Origin: Haemaphysalis longicornis
Lineage: Eukaryota > Arthropoda > Arachnida > Ixodida > Ixodidae
DNA: 64,000 bases
Direction of reading: 5' to 3'
Assembly: GCA_013339765.2 (NCBI GenBank)
Contig: CM023453.1
Span: 87,610,685-87,674,684 of the forward strand
The translations under genes were made by a program, and so were the position numbers. Below are positions 1-13,500 of the stretch, piece after piece; positions within the stretch are counted from its first letter, which is position 1, and every line of letters starts with the position of its first letter. The notes beneath the pieces were generated by a model that saw only the letters and a list, made by a program, of their open reading frames with translations, had not been told where the DNA came from and made no database searches.

Positions 1-1386
1 TCCTGTCATTTTTGTCCTTCTAAGTGCAGAGCACTCTAGGGGCTCGCCATGTCGTCGTAGCTCACTTGCTGGGCCCAGGTAGAGCAAACGGGCATGCCGT
101 TATAGTGGCGTAACGCAGAGGCTTCGAAAGCCAAGCGGTTTATAGTATAGTCATAAGCGTTCATAACTAGTGAACCGCTGGCGCTTGTCACACATCTCCC
201 TGTTGTTTAGCGCAAAGAAAACTGTAGGTACATTTGAGGCAAAATATACATAATTAACTGGCAGTGCCTGCGTTCATTTAGTTAGGAACGCTTGTTGGGT
301 TGGTTTTTACGTTAGCAAGCGAATAAAGGTGGCGGTGCAGCGATGGCACGTGCGGGAGGAAAAGCAAGCACAAAAAGAACAGCACTCCTTCTGGCGCAGT
401 TTCAGGCAGGGGGCGCGCGAGCACTGCGAAGGAGGGAAATTTAAACTGCATAGGGTGGTAGCAGTGAGTGGATAACGGCGCTACAGCCCATTATGTCGAA
501 TCACTGCTCTAAACTTCCGACAGCTTTCACGTTGAGTGGAACGGCTTTAATTTTTTGATGTGGTTTTTAGCCCCGGGCCACATGTTTTTGTGGAATAAAC
601 ACAAATGGTAAAACACGTTGTAGGCTGTGGCTCAATAAAAATGTACAATGGATGGTGCGAACAGAGAGGCATATGAGATAAGGGAGTGAGGGCATGTGGT
701 GCCAGACGAGAAAATTCAAGTGAAAGGACACGAGACAAAGTTTAATGAAGTTTGCGTTGGAGATTGCTGAGATGGCTAGCAATGTTATATTAAACAAATG
801 AACAAGAGTACGCGGTTAAGCACTTAACTGCGCACTTTGGTGATCTGGTAGCGTTCCTTAACTACCTTGTGCCTACCAGAAGCATTGTTAGAGATTTTTT
901 TGTTGTTGTTTGCTTGAAAGAAAAGAAGTTAGGGCTATAAAACTGATGTGCCCATTTTGGCTTTGCTGTAAAAAGAGCAGAATGCAGAATGTGGGGTCTT
1001 CTGTGGTGTCGGCTTCTTTAGCCTGTAAATGGAAGCTGGAAAGCAATTATGTCATGTCCAGTTTGTTAAGTGTGCTGAATTACAAACCCTGGTTACGTAA
1101 TTTAGTGCATAATCTGCCACCATGGCACAGCCCTGGGTGGGGCCTTAAACCATCGCAAATGTTGGCCGGAAAATGACATTTTCAACAAACTCAGACATTT
1201 GGCTTATATTTTCTGCTCACTTACAGCACACTGACTTCATTACTAATGTGTCAGGTTCCATATCTTCCACAGCTTTTCCATAAGCAGTCTTCAACTTTTT
1301 ATGCCTCTTAGTGCAGACCAGGGCTCTATTGCAGTTTTCTGCCTTTGGTTGCAGCATTTGGTTGTGACCCTTTGTTATGGATGCAG
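1..1386. other. VPS53 intron, no recognisable element
   Basis: This is AT-rich non-coding sequence upstream of the first VPS53 exon in view. Its open frames are short and resemble nothing I recognise. The N-terminal half of VPS53 must lie further upstream, outside the window. I see no repeat with clear ends here. Confidence 0.6.
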
Positions 1387-1518
1387 GGCGAGAAGAGCAC
1401 GAACCCGTTTGAGGAAGGCAGTGAGGAGAACAACCCATTTGCCGAAGACATGGAGAAAGAAGACAAGGCAGCTACAACGGACGCAGCTGGGGATATGCCA
1501 CCGCAGCCTTCCCCTCAG
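1387..1518 (+). CDS. VPS53: VPS53 exon: acidic NPF-containing linker
   Basis: The exon follows a CAG acceptor and ends CAG/GTAATG, with 44 codons and phase 0 at both ends. It encodes an acidic linker with NPFEEG and NPFAED motifs. NPF is a known ligand of EH-domain endocytic proteins, but its use here is only inferred. The linker is less conserved than the next exons, so the assignment rests on order and phase. Confidence 0.8.
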
Positions 1519-4500
1519 GTAATGGAGAACGGGAGATAGGGAGGCCTTCTGTATCTTGTTAGAAGCTCTCGTTTGTTTTGCCAAGTTCAGAACACTCTCT
1601 AATTGTGTGTGATTTTCAAAAACAAGAAACAAAGGACAGAAACAGCCACTCAGTGAAATGAGGAAGATGTTTTTGATTTGATGCACATCGCGAAATCAGT
1701 TCTCTAAATTTCAAAGAACGTTGCTACATGCTGTTTCCACAGCTTACACAAGACTTTGGTGGTACATTTCCTTTTGGTTCTGTAGATGTTCATTATTAGA
1801 TTAATTGGTGCCAGTGACATGTACGACTCATCTGGAAATGTCACTGTGCTTGCTACGAATGGCTTGCACTGACATCAGCTTTTTGATCGATTGATTGGGG
1901 GGGTTTAACGTGACGACGCTACACAGGCAATGAGGCGCGCTGTGGTCGAGGGCTTCGGATTAATTTTGACCACTTGGGGATCTTTATTGTGTGTTGAAAT
2001 CTTGGTCCCATGAGCGTTGTTTTTCTCTTTGCCTCCATCAGAAAAGCGGCCGCGGCGGCAGGGAGTTGCACCCGTGTCCTTGGGCTCAACAGCACAATGC
2101 CTTAGCCACTGAGCCACCACTGACATCAGCTTAGCTGCCATGTTTGTGAACTACTTATACAGTGAAACAGTGTCTACTTATCTGATGTCTTGAGGAGGCC
2201 AGAGAAAGCTGGGAAAAAACCCCTTGCTTGAGCTGTTTTTGTCACATGCTGTAAGCAGTTTACATACATCTTGGATTTCATTATCATCTGGCCATTTTTG
2301 AGAAGGAGGAAAAATTCTAGCCTTTGAATTTCGCATTATGATTGTAATGTATTTCATGTTTTTTTGTTATTTTGTTATTTTGACAGCATAAAACGAATGG
2401 TTTATTCTGTCAAACCATACTGACCATGTCTAGGGCATCAACATTAGCCTTCCTGTATGGCTTACAAACTACAGACGTACTACCATATTTATTTAATTGT
2501 AACACAACTGCGATTGTAACGGGAGAGGTAGCTTTTCATTGCATCCAAAAAGAAAAAAGAAAACCGCAAAAGTAACGCAAGGGTAACTTTTTCTTGCGTC
2601 AAAAAAGAAAAAAAAAAAAACCACCAAAGTACTCACGCGAGGCCAGCAGAAACATCGAAAAGTACATTTATTTTTCAAACCCTGTGACTAGTCACCCACC
2701 TGTGACGCTTTGACCTTCATTTGTGGGATGCCCATATTGAGCTGTATCAATACGTTCAACACTGACCGTCGTGAGGTGATTATGCTGTCCTGTGACGAAA
2801 TCAGCAACATGCTTCTCCAATTCAACGGGGTGGCTGTGGCAGCCGTGATGAGGCCCGCAGAAACCTTTTCGGCCAGGTTCGCATGTGAAAAGGTGCTCCC
2901 GCTGGAGCAGCCATTGAGTCTTCTGGCAGCATCGCCGATTTCTTCAGCCATTAAAATAGCATGTTGCTTGAAACGGGCATGTTACTGAGCACAACACATT
3001 GCCATCACAAGGGGAACCTAAGAGGAGTTGGAAACACTTGAGGGCAACTAAAACCACTGAGGCCTCCACACAGTACGACGCAAAAACGAAATCAAAGTGC
3101 TGCGCACGCAGTCAACGCCGTCACTATCACCACAGAAAAAACAACAACAAGCAAATGAAGACAGCCGTCTTGGCTTGTAGTGGATCCGAATAGCTCTGCC
3201 CCATTGCCAACATAGATAGCGATATGGCCAAAACTGCAGCCGTTGATGAGAATTGGGTGCATCATCGTATATTTTAGTCAACTTGAATTTTGGTATTTGA
3301 TTGTGATATAAGGGTTAACTTTAGCTAGCGAAAACTAAAAAAGAAAATAACTTGTATTACAATTGAGTAAATACGATATTTCCCAGTGTCAGTCTAAGGA
3401 TTTAAGATTAGATCGGTAGATTGTGAGTGAGCTGTTTAACGTTAAGAGGAGCGTGCTTCAGCTTACGCTTATGCGTCGTACTTGAACCGCCACTCTGTTG
3501 TTGATGTTTGATAGTCGCAGAACTGTCAGTGGAGCGACCTTGTGCATGCCAGTGCCGCAAGTGTGACACTGACTCCCTGCTTGCGTGCAGGTGTCCTTGG
3601 CCAATGTCAACCCATTCCAAGGACTGGTATCGAGTTGCTTTGAACGCCACCTGGACATCTACGTGGAGTCGCAAGACAGGTACGGGAAGTGTTTGTCAAC
3701 ACTGTTGCAGATGGGGAGTAGTGGCTGCGCTCTGAAGACTTCATAGAGCCCTGTCGCATGCAAATGCGTCACAATTGAGAGGCGACTTGTTTCACAGGGC
3801 GAGTTAGGTCTGTATGCTGTTTGGAGGCAGTGGGGCACTGGGACACACTAGCTTCAGGGCACTTGGCATGCACTAATCTAACCTAACCTAAACATAGCCT
3901 AACATAGCCTGCCCTAGCCTAAAATAAACTAAACTAAGCCAAAACTTTTGTTTCATGATACGAGTGAGTTGTTTTGTTTGGAGGAGTGGGCACAATGAGG
4001 CCTACTAGCCTGAGTGCACTCATCATGCCCCACCAGAAGCCCCAGCCTCAGAAGAATGATTTGATAACATATGCCTGCACAAATGTGCAGTGTCACCCTG
4101 AAGGGACAAGAAGAGAGTGGAGTTGGTGAGGGAAAAAATGCGTGTTAAGGACATTACTAGTAGAAATTAAGAAGAAGAAGTGGGTGTGGGCAGGGCATGT
4201 AATCCGAAGGCAAGATAACCGGTGGTCATTATTGAGGGTGGGGTAGAGTTTGGAACGTCCAACACACATCGTGTGGTTAGCACGGACAACTACCGCCGTC
4301 CCACGGAGCCAAACGTAACCAGTGACGGCGCACACACATGGTTGCCTGCATGCGTGCCTCGCCAGTGAGTACAGCGTATATATTCCTGCTCCGTGCCCCA
4401 GGACCCTGAAGCAGCTGGTGGACCAGTTTGTGGAGGCGGCCCAGCGGGCCCCCCTCCCCCAGCCGGATGTGGAGACCGCGGGGGTGCTACCCAGCTGCGC

Positions 4501-7500
4501 AGACCTCTTTGTCTACTACAAGAAGTGCCTGGTCCAGTGCAGCCAGCTCAGCCGTGGCCCCCCGCTGCTGGCCCTGGCACGCGTCTTCGGACGGCACCTG
4601 GCCGACTACGCCGGGCGCGTCCTCCAGGGGTCCCTGCCCAAGTGAGCGCTGCCTGCTCGACCCCTTGCCCTGCTTTGCTTGCTCAAACCACGAGTCTGTG
4701 AAGACGTGAGACAGAGTGAGATGATGTTGGGGGACGAGGAATTGCTACAGGGTTCAGTTGGGTCAAGCCTGTTGGTCGGTGACCATTCTGTGAAGGGAAC
4801 GGCGCAACGGAAGCAAGAGTGATGAAGGGAATGTTTACAGTACAATGCCCACCTGTGCTGCTGTTATCTTAATTTCCATTGCTTCTGTTGTGCTGTTCAC
4901 TTCAAGAAAAATTGCTGGCGTACATAACCACAGAGAAGAAATACACTTTCTTGTAAGGTCAGTAACGATTTATCAAGTGACCACCCTGGAGGGTGCTTTG
5001 TTGCGGCAGAAAGCGTGGGAAAATTGAGGGGAGAGGAAGGATAAGAGGAAATTTCTCTCAGTGTTTGTTTTTTCCCTCCGAAACTGTCTTCATGTTGTGT
5101 AGTGCGACATGTGGTGTGGAAAGGACCATGTTGCAGGCAGTCAGATAAAGAACTGATTAATAGACAGACCACAAGAGAACTTGGAGCTATTCCTCAGCAA
5201 AGTTATGCTTAATAAAGGAAAGTTGCAGCTTCCATTGTGCGAACTGTCAAGAAACCTTGCACAGCAGCTTAAGAAAATGCTTCTGACATACACTATCATC
5301 TGGTAGTAGATGCTGTCATAAGATGTTTGAGTCTTGGGACCTTAGCCTCTGTCTTTAAAGAGCAGCTTCTTGTGTCTTGCAAGACAATGTGCATAGTGCA
5401 AACTGATTGTCCTGGGTGGTAAACTGCACCCTGCGTGCATTTTTCATTTTGTTTTCTTGTACACTTTGATGTAAACAGTAACAAATTGCAAATTACTGTA
5501 ACAATTTTTGGCAAAGAAAATTAACGAGTTACTATTACAATTACTTTCTACAAGTGTAGCTCTCCGTTGCATTGAAGAGTAAGCCAATACTTTTGGGGGT
5601 ATTTCTTCTATGTAGCTTGTTAAAGATTCCTAGGTGGCTGGAATTGATCCGTAGACCTCCTCTGTGGTGCAGACCATTTTTGAACCAGCCCGACCCGGTC
5701 GTGAGGTAGACCCGTCATGTGCCATTTAACAATCGCAGGACAGGCGGCAGCAGCAGCAGCGGTGGCGGGGGGGTGACTGCGGCGGGGCTGATCCAGAACT
5801 TCCAGAGCCTGCTCAAGGAGGGGGAGAGTCCGAGGCTGACGCCCCCCGAGCTGTGCCGCATCTGCGGCATCCTCAGCACGGCCGAGTACTGCCTCGAGAC
5901 CACCCAGCAGGTGGGCGGGGGGGTCAGGTGTGGCCTGGGGGAGAGCTGAAGCTTGGCTCGTGCCTGGTTACTCTGCGGTGTTCAGAACTCTGCTCAACTT
6001 GAAAGCAAACACTTTCTCGTGTGTATTTTACCATTTTAGACCAAACTACGAAGCTCTTACTACGAGCACTAGGTGGAGCATAGCACAAGGGTGGAGCAAG
6101 CTTAATCGTAGCGTGGGATGTATTATTTGTCCGTGTTTAGTGTTCCAGGATGCATTGTAACCGATGTGATGACCCACTCCTGACTGTTAACATTAACATT
6201 ATTTTTACGTCGCTAATGGTAATAATTACCATTATTAGGACAAGAATTGAGGGTAGGATCACTACTATATTTGCTCACATAATGAGCACATCCTGTGTGT
6301 AAGCTGTAAGCATTTTTTTTTACCTTCCACGCAATGAGTGCACCCCCTATTTTCAAAAGTTCATGCAGAAGCAGCTGCTTATAGGATATCCATTCCCATG
6401 TAGTTTGCTGGAACACAGCTGCCATCTTTTAATCACCTTTCTTGTGGCAGGCACAATGCCTATCTGATTTCAGTGCAACAATGCCAAGTGTTTGACCTTG
6501 AGTGCCAGGTAGCACAGGGCACTCACTAGAGGTGAACGCAAATAATTTTGCATAAAGGAAGCTTTTTGATACGGTAAAACCTTGTTAAACAAAACAGGAT
6601 ATAACGGACTAATGGAGATAACGAAGCAGTTGTAATTCCCCTTGAAATTCCCATAGACACCTATGTATTTAAAATAACACCTCATTTTAACGAAGCTAAA
6701 ATTTCTTAGCAATGGGTATAACGACCCTTTTTTTCCACAATGAACATTTATGAACCATTTTGGTACACGTCAGGTCAGTGTCCTAAGCGTGAACCGCACG
6801 GGGCGTTGCAGAACAGGGCGTTGCACCCACATTGCAGAACGGGTTCTGCAATGTGGGTGCATGCCTCAAGAAATTCCTGAAGACCCACTTAAGCTCAAAA
6901 ATTCTGCGTACGCTTTTGGTCAGGAGATAAAGACATGCATTGAGGCCTGACAAAAGTGAATTTTTCAGTCCCCAGGTGGTGAGAGTACAACTAGAAATAA
7001 AACTTTTACTGTTTTGCATGTTCTTCGGTCTGGGGCCCCTGAGGAGGGACCGGTGGGGCTTGTCAGCCTCGCAGCGGGATTGGTACAGGCAGAGCCAGGG
7101 ACCTTTAAATTCTGACTGCACTCAAAACTTCAACCTCTTGAAAACGTCATTTCCGTATAGTCTGCCTAAATAGACTGCAAGGTACAAAATGTGACAGCTG
7201 ACATATGCGTGTCAGCGGTGCAAACGACCATAAAAAATCGGAGATTTTGAAGCCGTAATTCAGGGGAGTGCGGCCATTGTGGCCAGGTTGAAATGACGTT
7301 CCAGCCAGCCCAGCCGGCCTAGCTGGTGAGCGAGCAGCCGCACACAGCCGGCCAGCCGGAGAAAACCTGCGTGCAACGCTTCACCCTCGCCGCAGCCCTG
7401 AGAGAAGGGCACCCAGCAGAGCTTGACCAGTTCTCCTGGCTGGCCGTAGAAAAAAAGCTTAGGGCCGGCTGCAATGTCACTTCCACTTCATGGGTGTTTG

Positions 7501-10500
7501 CACGATCCACCAGTAGGTGCACCGTTGACTGCGACGGAGCTGTTTTGAACACTTGTAACTATTTAGCAACGCATTTCACGGGGCTACCAGTCATGTCCCA
7601 GTTGGTTTGGTGGTACGCCTGTATGTCCAAAGTAAATTTGGCCAAGGGTAAATTTGTGTGCAGTTGGCCTCCATGAAGAGAAAATACAACTTTGTTTAAT
7701 TTGAAAGAACTAGAATTGAGTATCTCACTCAGCTCCGTTACTGCCACAAAAGATGTTTTTTTTTAACGAAAAAAAAGCAAGAAGTATTTTAAAACTTTAA
7801 AATTTTGCGCCACAGTGACGTGTTATGAGCAAGAATGACGTCATACGGGCCAACAATAAAACATAATTTTTCAGTGCGTTAACTGCACGTTAGCATTCAA
7901 GTGATGCAGTCAAATGGAACTAGAGGCCCATTACAGACGTCCAGTCATGTGTCGTCGCGACAGGTCAGTTAGGCGGCCGCCAATCGCACAAACAAGGTTC
8001 CGTGACGTCATAGAAAAGTTGCGGGAAATTGGCTAGGGGGTTGCGACTGCTTCACACGTTTTCTTCAATATCTCTGTTATTTGTTCGAAGATTGCGATGA
8101 TATTGGTATCATTGTTATCGGGACTAAGCAGTCTTTCTAATAAACCCAACTTGTATTTTGTCTTCATGGCTCCTTTAAAAGGTTCCTCCGCCATTCATAG
8201 GGAGGGAGAGTGGGGTATCCCTGGCATTGGTGTCATCCTAAAGGCTGTGTTGGGTGTAACCTTGAGGGTTGGGGCAGTGCGCATATTGTTCCCAGCTACC
8301 TGCAGACATCACTGCAAACATGCTAGGCATTTCAGCGTTTCACGACTTCCTCAGAAGGTTAAGGTAAACAGTTGGGCTTGCAGTCACAGGCTATGCTACT
8401 TTTTCGTGCTTTGATTTAAATTGTCGAGCATACCAAAACTTGAAGTGCGAAGAAGCGAGAGTGCAGTCAAGAAGCCCCGATGAAAGGGAAAGAACTGGTT
8501 AGGCGTTCACACTTTGTCGCAGGTGAGCGGAGCAGTTGTGGGGAATAAGCTGCCTTAAGTTTGTAACCATAGTGACGCTCATTGAGTGACTCCTTGCGAA
8601 GCCTGTGCTGCAAAGTGACGCTGCCGTAATAGGGCTGTTCAGAAGCAGCGCATGTGTCTTGTTGTTGTGTCGTCTGTGACGTGTATCCGATTGCAGCATA
8701 GTGATCCCTAGTGTGTGCTGTAGTAGTCGATCTAGAGTCATGTTGTCCGAAATTAGGTCGTCAGAATGTGCCCTTTTCGTTTTCCAGCTGGAAGGGAAGT
8801 TGAAGGAGAAAATCGACCCCAGCTTAGCATCCAAGATTGACCTGAGCGCTGAGCAAGACATGTTCAACGGGTAAGTGGTGGGGCGGCCATGCTGCAGCTG
8901 CTGCCCTTCTCCCTCGGTTATTTCGTTCATCTCCTGGCATTGTCACAGTTCCTGGAGTGGTGTTTCCAAGTGTTACAAAAGGTAGGGTGTCAGTTGAGTG
9001 CTGCCTGATTTGACACCACCAAGCGCCACGCGTGTCAGAGACTGTGTCATTATTGTTTTCCGACATGTACGATTAAGTTAGGCAAAGCCAACTTTTGCAG
9101 CGTTTATGTATCAGGATTATCATGGGCTCGCTGCATCTTTTATTGCAGCTGGGCCTCGTGTTGCGCCATATAAAGAAGCAGGATGAAAGCAAACGGAGGC
9201 ATTTTTCTAGCCGAAACTACAAAAAATTCTCATGCACTTCTACCATACAAGCCTTGTTACATGCTGTGGGCCTTCACTCGGTGCTGAATACCGTATTTTC
9301 ACACGTATAACCTGCCCCTGCATATAATCCGCACCCCCACTTTCAGCCTGCCATCGGAAAAGAAAAAAAATCCTCGCGTATTGCCCGCACATTTGATACA
9401 GGAAAGGCTGCCCCAAAGCTACTGCTCAAGCAAAACATCACATACTATGTAGACAGAAAAAAATGTATACTTAGTAAGTAGAATACACTGACTGCAAGGC
9501 GAAAGTCACAATTCACTAACAAAATTCAGTTGTCACAGTGCAGTCGGCCTTGTTTTTCCCTGCCTTGTCCTTGTATATTTTGCGCAATCGCTTACATGGA
9601 GGGCTTAGTCAGTGTTATGGCGTAAGAGCTTCACGGCACAACGCGCATTGCCGTGAAGCTGCACTAAAGAAAGAAACGCGTATTATCCACACCCCTACTT
9701 TGCCACTGAAATTTTCACATTTTTGGTGCGGGTTATACGCGCAAAAAATACGGTAATATGCTGTCATCGGTCGAGTGCTAAAGGGTCAGATGTTGGCAGG
9801 GTCTACATCCCTTTCGGCGAATGTGCCATTTTTCTGTTGTTGTCCTCGCCTCCCCTCAGGGTCATCAACAACTGCATCCAACTACTGGTCCATGATTTGG
9901 AGGCTGCCTGCGAGCCAGCTCTGTCAACCATCACCAAGGTGGGTGGGAATGTGTGCCACTTTGCTTCAAGTGCTTGCTACAAGAAAAATTCAGTGTGTTA
10001 TACTCAGTGGCGCTGTTTGTGTGTGGGTTTATTGGTTGGCCACAAACTGCCGCTCAAGCAGCACCATTGCGCCAGGGGAGCGTTCAGTGGTATTGTGAGC
10101 AGGCTTCACTGTGCAACTCACAGTGTGGGAAAGCCAGCTTACAAAAACCAAGCTTGCGCCAATCTTCTTAAAGGTGGCTCTACCTCTACACACAAACGCA
10201 TTGCTAGGAATACTTTTTTTTTTTTTCACAGTCGTCTTATTTCAAAATATGAAGCACCGAGGTTGAAGGTAGAGCTTGTGCCAAAGTGAGGAGGAGGGTA
10301 TGGAGGGGGTTTTCTCGGGCTATGAAAACACATACACGCACACACTAAAGGACAAAAAGCCTATGACAGGTCTATAAATTTTTTAACTCCCCTTTAACAC
10401 CATATAAGCTTGTACAAAAAGTGTAGTCGAGTCCTGTTTTTTATACTACGATGTAGATCTTTTATAGTGTATTCAGCTTTCAATATTCAGGAAATTGGCA

Positions 10501-13500
10501 GCAGTGCAGTTGCAAGACTGGGCCACATTTACTGAGCATGTTCAGGAAATGTTTGAGATGGAGTGTTTTAGGGGCCCTTTATGGCATGTTTAAAACTTCA
10601 TTTTGTGGCGAATCGTGTCACAGCAAATGCTTGGCAAGCTTAATAGAGAGAGGAAGTGGTCTGAATGTCACGCAGTGCATCACTTGGGGTACTTTAAAGC
10701 ATCCATCAGATGTCGGGGACATGAGCATGTCATTTTTTTTGTGTTTTTCTAGTGCCAAAGGTGCAATTTTGTTAGCCCTTTCAGGCTCAATGGAGTACAT
10801 GTACGTCCCCTGCAAACACCTTCAAAATGGTTGATGACACGCACAGTCACCGCTTGTATGTTTAAAAAGCGCGCCTTTGTCAATCATCTCTCTCTCTCTC
10901 TCTCTCTTGGCATGTGCTGCCACATTGTGGAAATACGTGAAATTTTTTCTTGCCCAATGGCTTCTTCTTTTTTTTTTAAGGGGCGAAGCCCCTTGGGGGC
11001 TCGGGCTGTCGCTGTCTCCTGTCATCATTGTCGTTTCATGTAGTCACGGTACTAAAACTCCGGCACACTCGTTTTACAACGCCTCATGCTAGAATGCTTC
11101 GTACTTCAAAGACACGAGACTTTTACAGCAAAGCTGTATTCCCCTTACCCCCCAACGGTTTCATCTCTGTAGATAAAAATGCGATGGCACCAAGAATACA
11201 CTTATACACTGCATGAGCGCCTCACCGGGCTTCACGTTGGTGGAGATGGCCGGAGGTTTTTCTTTAGGCATTATTACTGGAGTGCGTTGGCTATCGCTTA
11301 CGCATTCGGTCACGCTTGTGTGCTTAGTGGCTAGTTTCGGTTTCGTCCTCCGGGCACTTCCCACTTCTTGCACCTGTGAAACTGATGGCTATCTGGTTTC
11401 GAATTACTCAAAACGTGTCAGCTTCTTACTCCCTCACTTATTGCTCACCAGGGAGCGATTACACTTGTTTTGGGGACTCACAAAAACCAATTCCATCTTG
11501 TTGGTGACGAGATGAAGGATTATTATAGGTTTCTCGCTTGTCTTGCTTTCCGGATGCGCGCACAACCATAGCTTTCTTCATTGTATGTAACAACACAAAT
11601 GATTTTTTAATCACTTCATGGTCACCTTAAAAAATTATGACAATTTTTTTTCGAAATGGATTCGTCCGGATAATTTAAATCAGCAGTATAAAAAATCAAC
11701 CCTGGGGGTTTGCATTTGCGAAAAAAGTTTGACCCTCAATGGGTTAAGAGTCGGGCGGTTGATACCGTGGTCATCTGCTCAGCACCAGAAAGCCTCATGG
11801 CTGAGCAACTGCAGTGAGTTAGGCACGTTACCTTATTCGGCACTTTCATGTCTCTACACAGACCAACTGGTCCCTGGTGAAGGCTGTGGGCGACCAGAGC
11901 GGCTACGTGACAGCCATCACGTCCCACCTTCGTCAGACCCTGCCGCTGATACGTGACAACCTGGCCAACTCGCGTCGCTACTTCACCCAGTTCTGTGTGC
12001 ACTTTGTCAGGTGGGTCCCGCGACTGTGCCCAGGTAGTTGCAGGGCTGGGCTGAAACTAAGCGAAAATGAGACAGTGGTGAAGACTAGTGACACCAGTGA
12101 CAACGGTGACACTGGTGATGAGACACTGGTGAAGACCAGCCCTCATGCCAAGTGTGCCATCTCAAGACTGGCACAGATCTCTACCCAACTTTGTGAGTGA
12201 TCCTAGATGTGTCAGGCAGTACCAAATTGCACAGTTGTCCAGAGCTGCACAGTAGGAGTGCAAGTAATGATAGGTCTCTGAGATGATGATGAAGACCCTT
12301 GCTTACTGCGGGCTCCTACTGCCTTCATGCAGCTCGTTCATTCCAAGGCTGATCAGTCAGCTCTTCAAGTGCAAGCCCATGTGCCCCATCGGAGCTGAAC
12401 AGGTAAGCATCGACCCCAACGAAAATCCTCGCACTCAGGTCGTTCTTTTTCCCCTGTCACCTTGTGCTCATATCCACAATAATATCAAATTGTGAATCAC
12501 AAGAAAAATTAGAGAAAAAAAATTGTGAGCTCCCTTTAGTAGAGAATACAGAGGCCTTGAGATGACAAGAGCACTGTAGGCGTTCAGCCTCTTTGCAAGA
12601 GGCAAGAGGGTTGCAAAACGGGAAGGGAAATGAACTTACCACAACGGATTTCAGTAAAGCTGCACATGATCAGAGCAAGGACATGACACGATTGTCACAC
12701 GTGCTCCCAGTTTTACACAGCAGTGGATTTTGCGTAGCTGTGGAGCGATTTTGAAATAAAAAATTGCATTGTGCGCTCGTGTTCTACCGTGCACAACATG
12801 TTGCCGGTGCACTTTGGGGCATTGAAAGGTATCTGTTGCATCGTTTTTTTTAGAGGTTGCTTTTTATCTGAAAGGTGGTTGACATGTTTATCCTCTGAGC
12901 CTTACTAGCGACCTTTGTTGTTTCAATGCAGCTGCTGTTGGATACGCACAGCCTGAAGATGGTGCTCTTGGACCTCCCGCTGCTGGAATCACAAGTGGCT
13001 AGGAAAGCTCCTGCTAAGGTACTGCCACACTTTTAGAGGGCACAGAATGTCACAACCTCGAGGGGGATGGGCGGCTCAAATGCTATGCTAAACTGAGGCA
13101 AACTTCAGCCTAAGGTGTTGTTTTTGGGGGTTTCCAGCTGTAGGTCGGGCTTGACAAGTGGCTGCTCAGTCTTAGAGAAGTTGCTGTATTGGCTCTGCTG
13201 GCATAATGATGCAATTGCTTAGTAAATGCACATTTTAATTTCATCAAAGTATAAGATGCTTCCCTTCCCCTCCCTCCCATCACCAATGAGGGCACCCATT
13301 TTTTTTTTATCATGCTGCATTGGTTACCTGCTGGTAGCCACACTTTTGTGGGAAAATGCAGTCTTGGGCACTAACTAGTTAGGAGTAACGTGCTGCCAGT
13401 AACTGGTTGTTTGATTGATTGCAGGGTTTAACGCACCGACGCAACTGCAGGCAATGAGGCGCGCCGTAGTGGAGGGCTCCGGATTAATTTTGACCACCTG

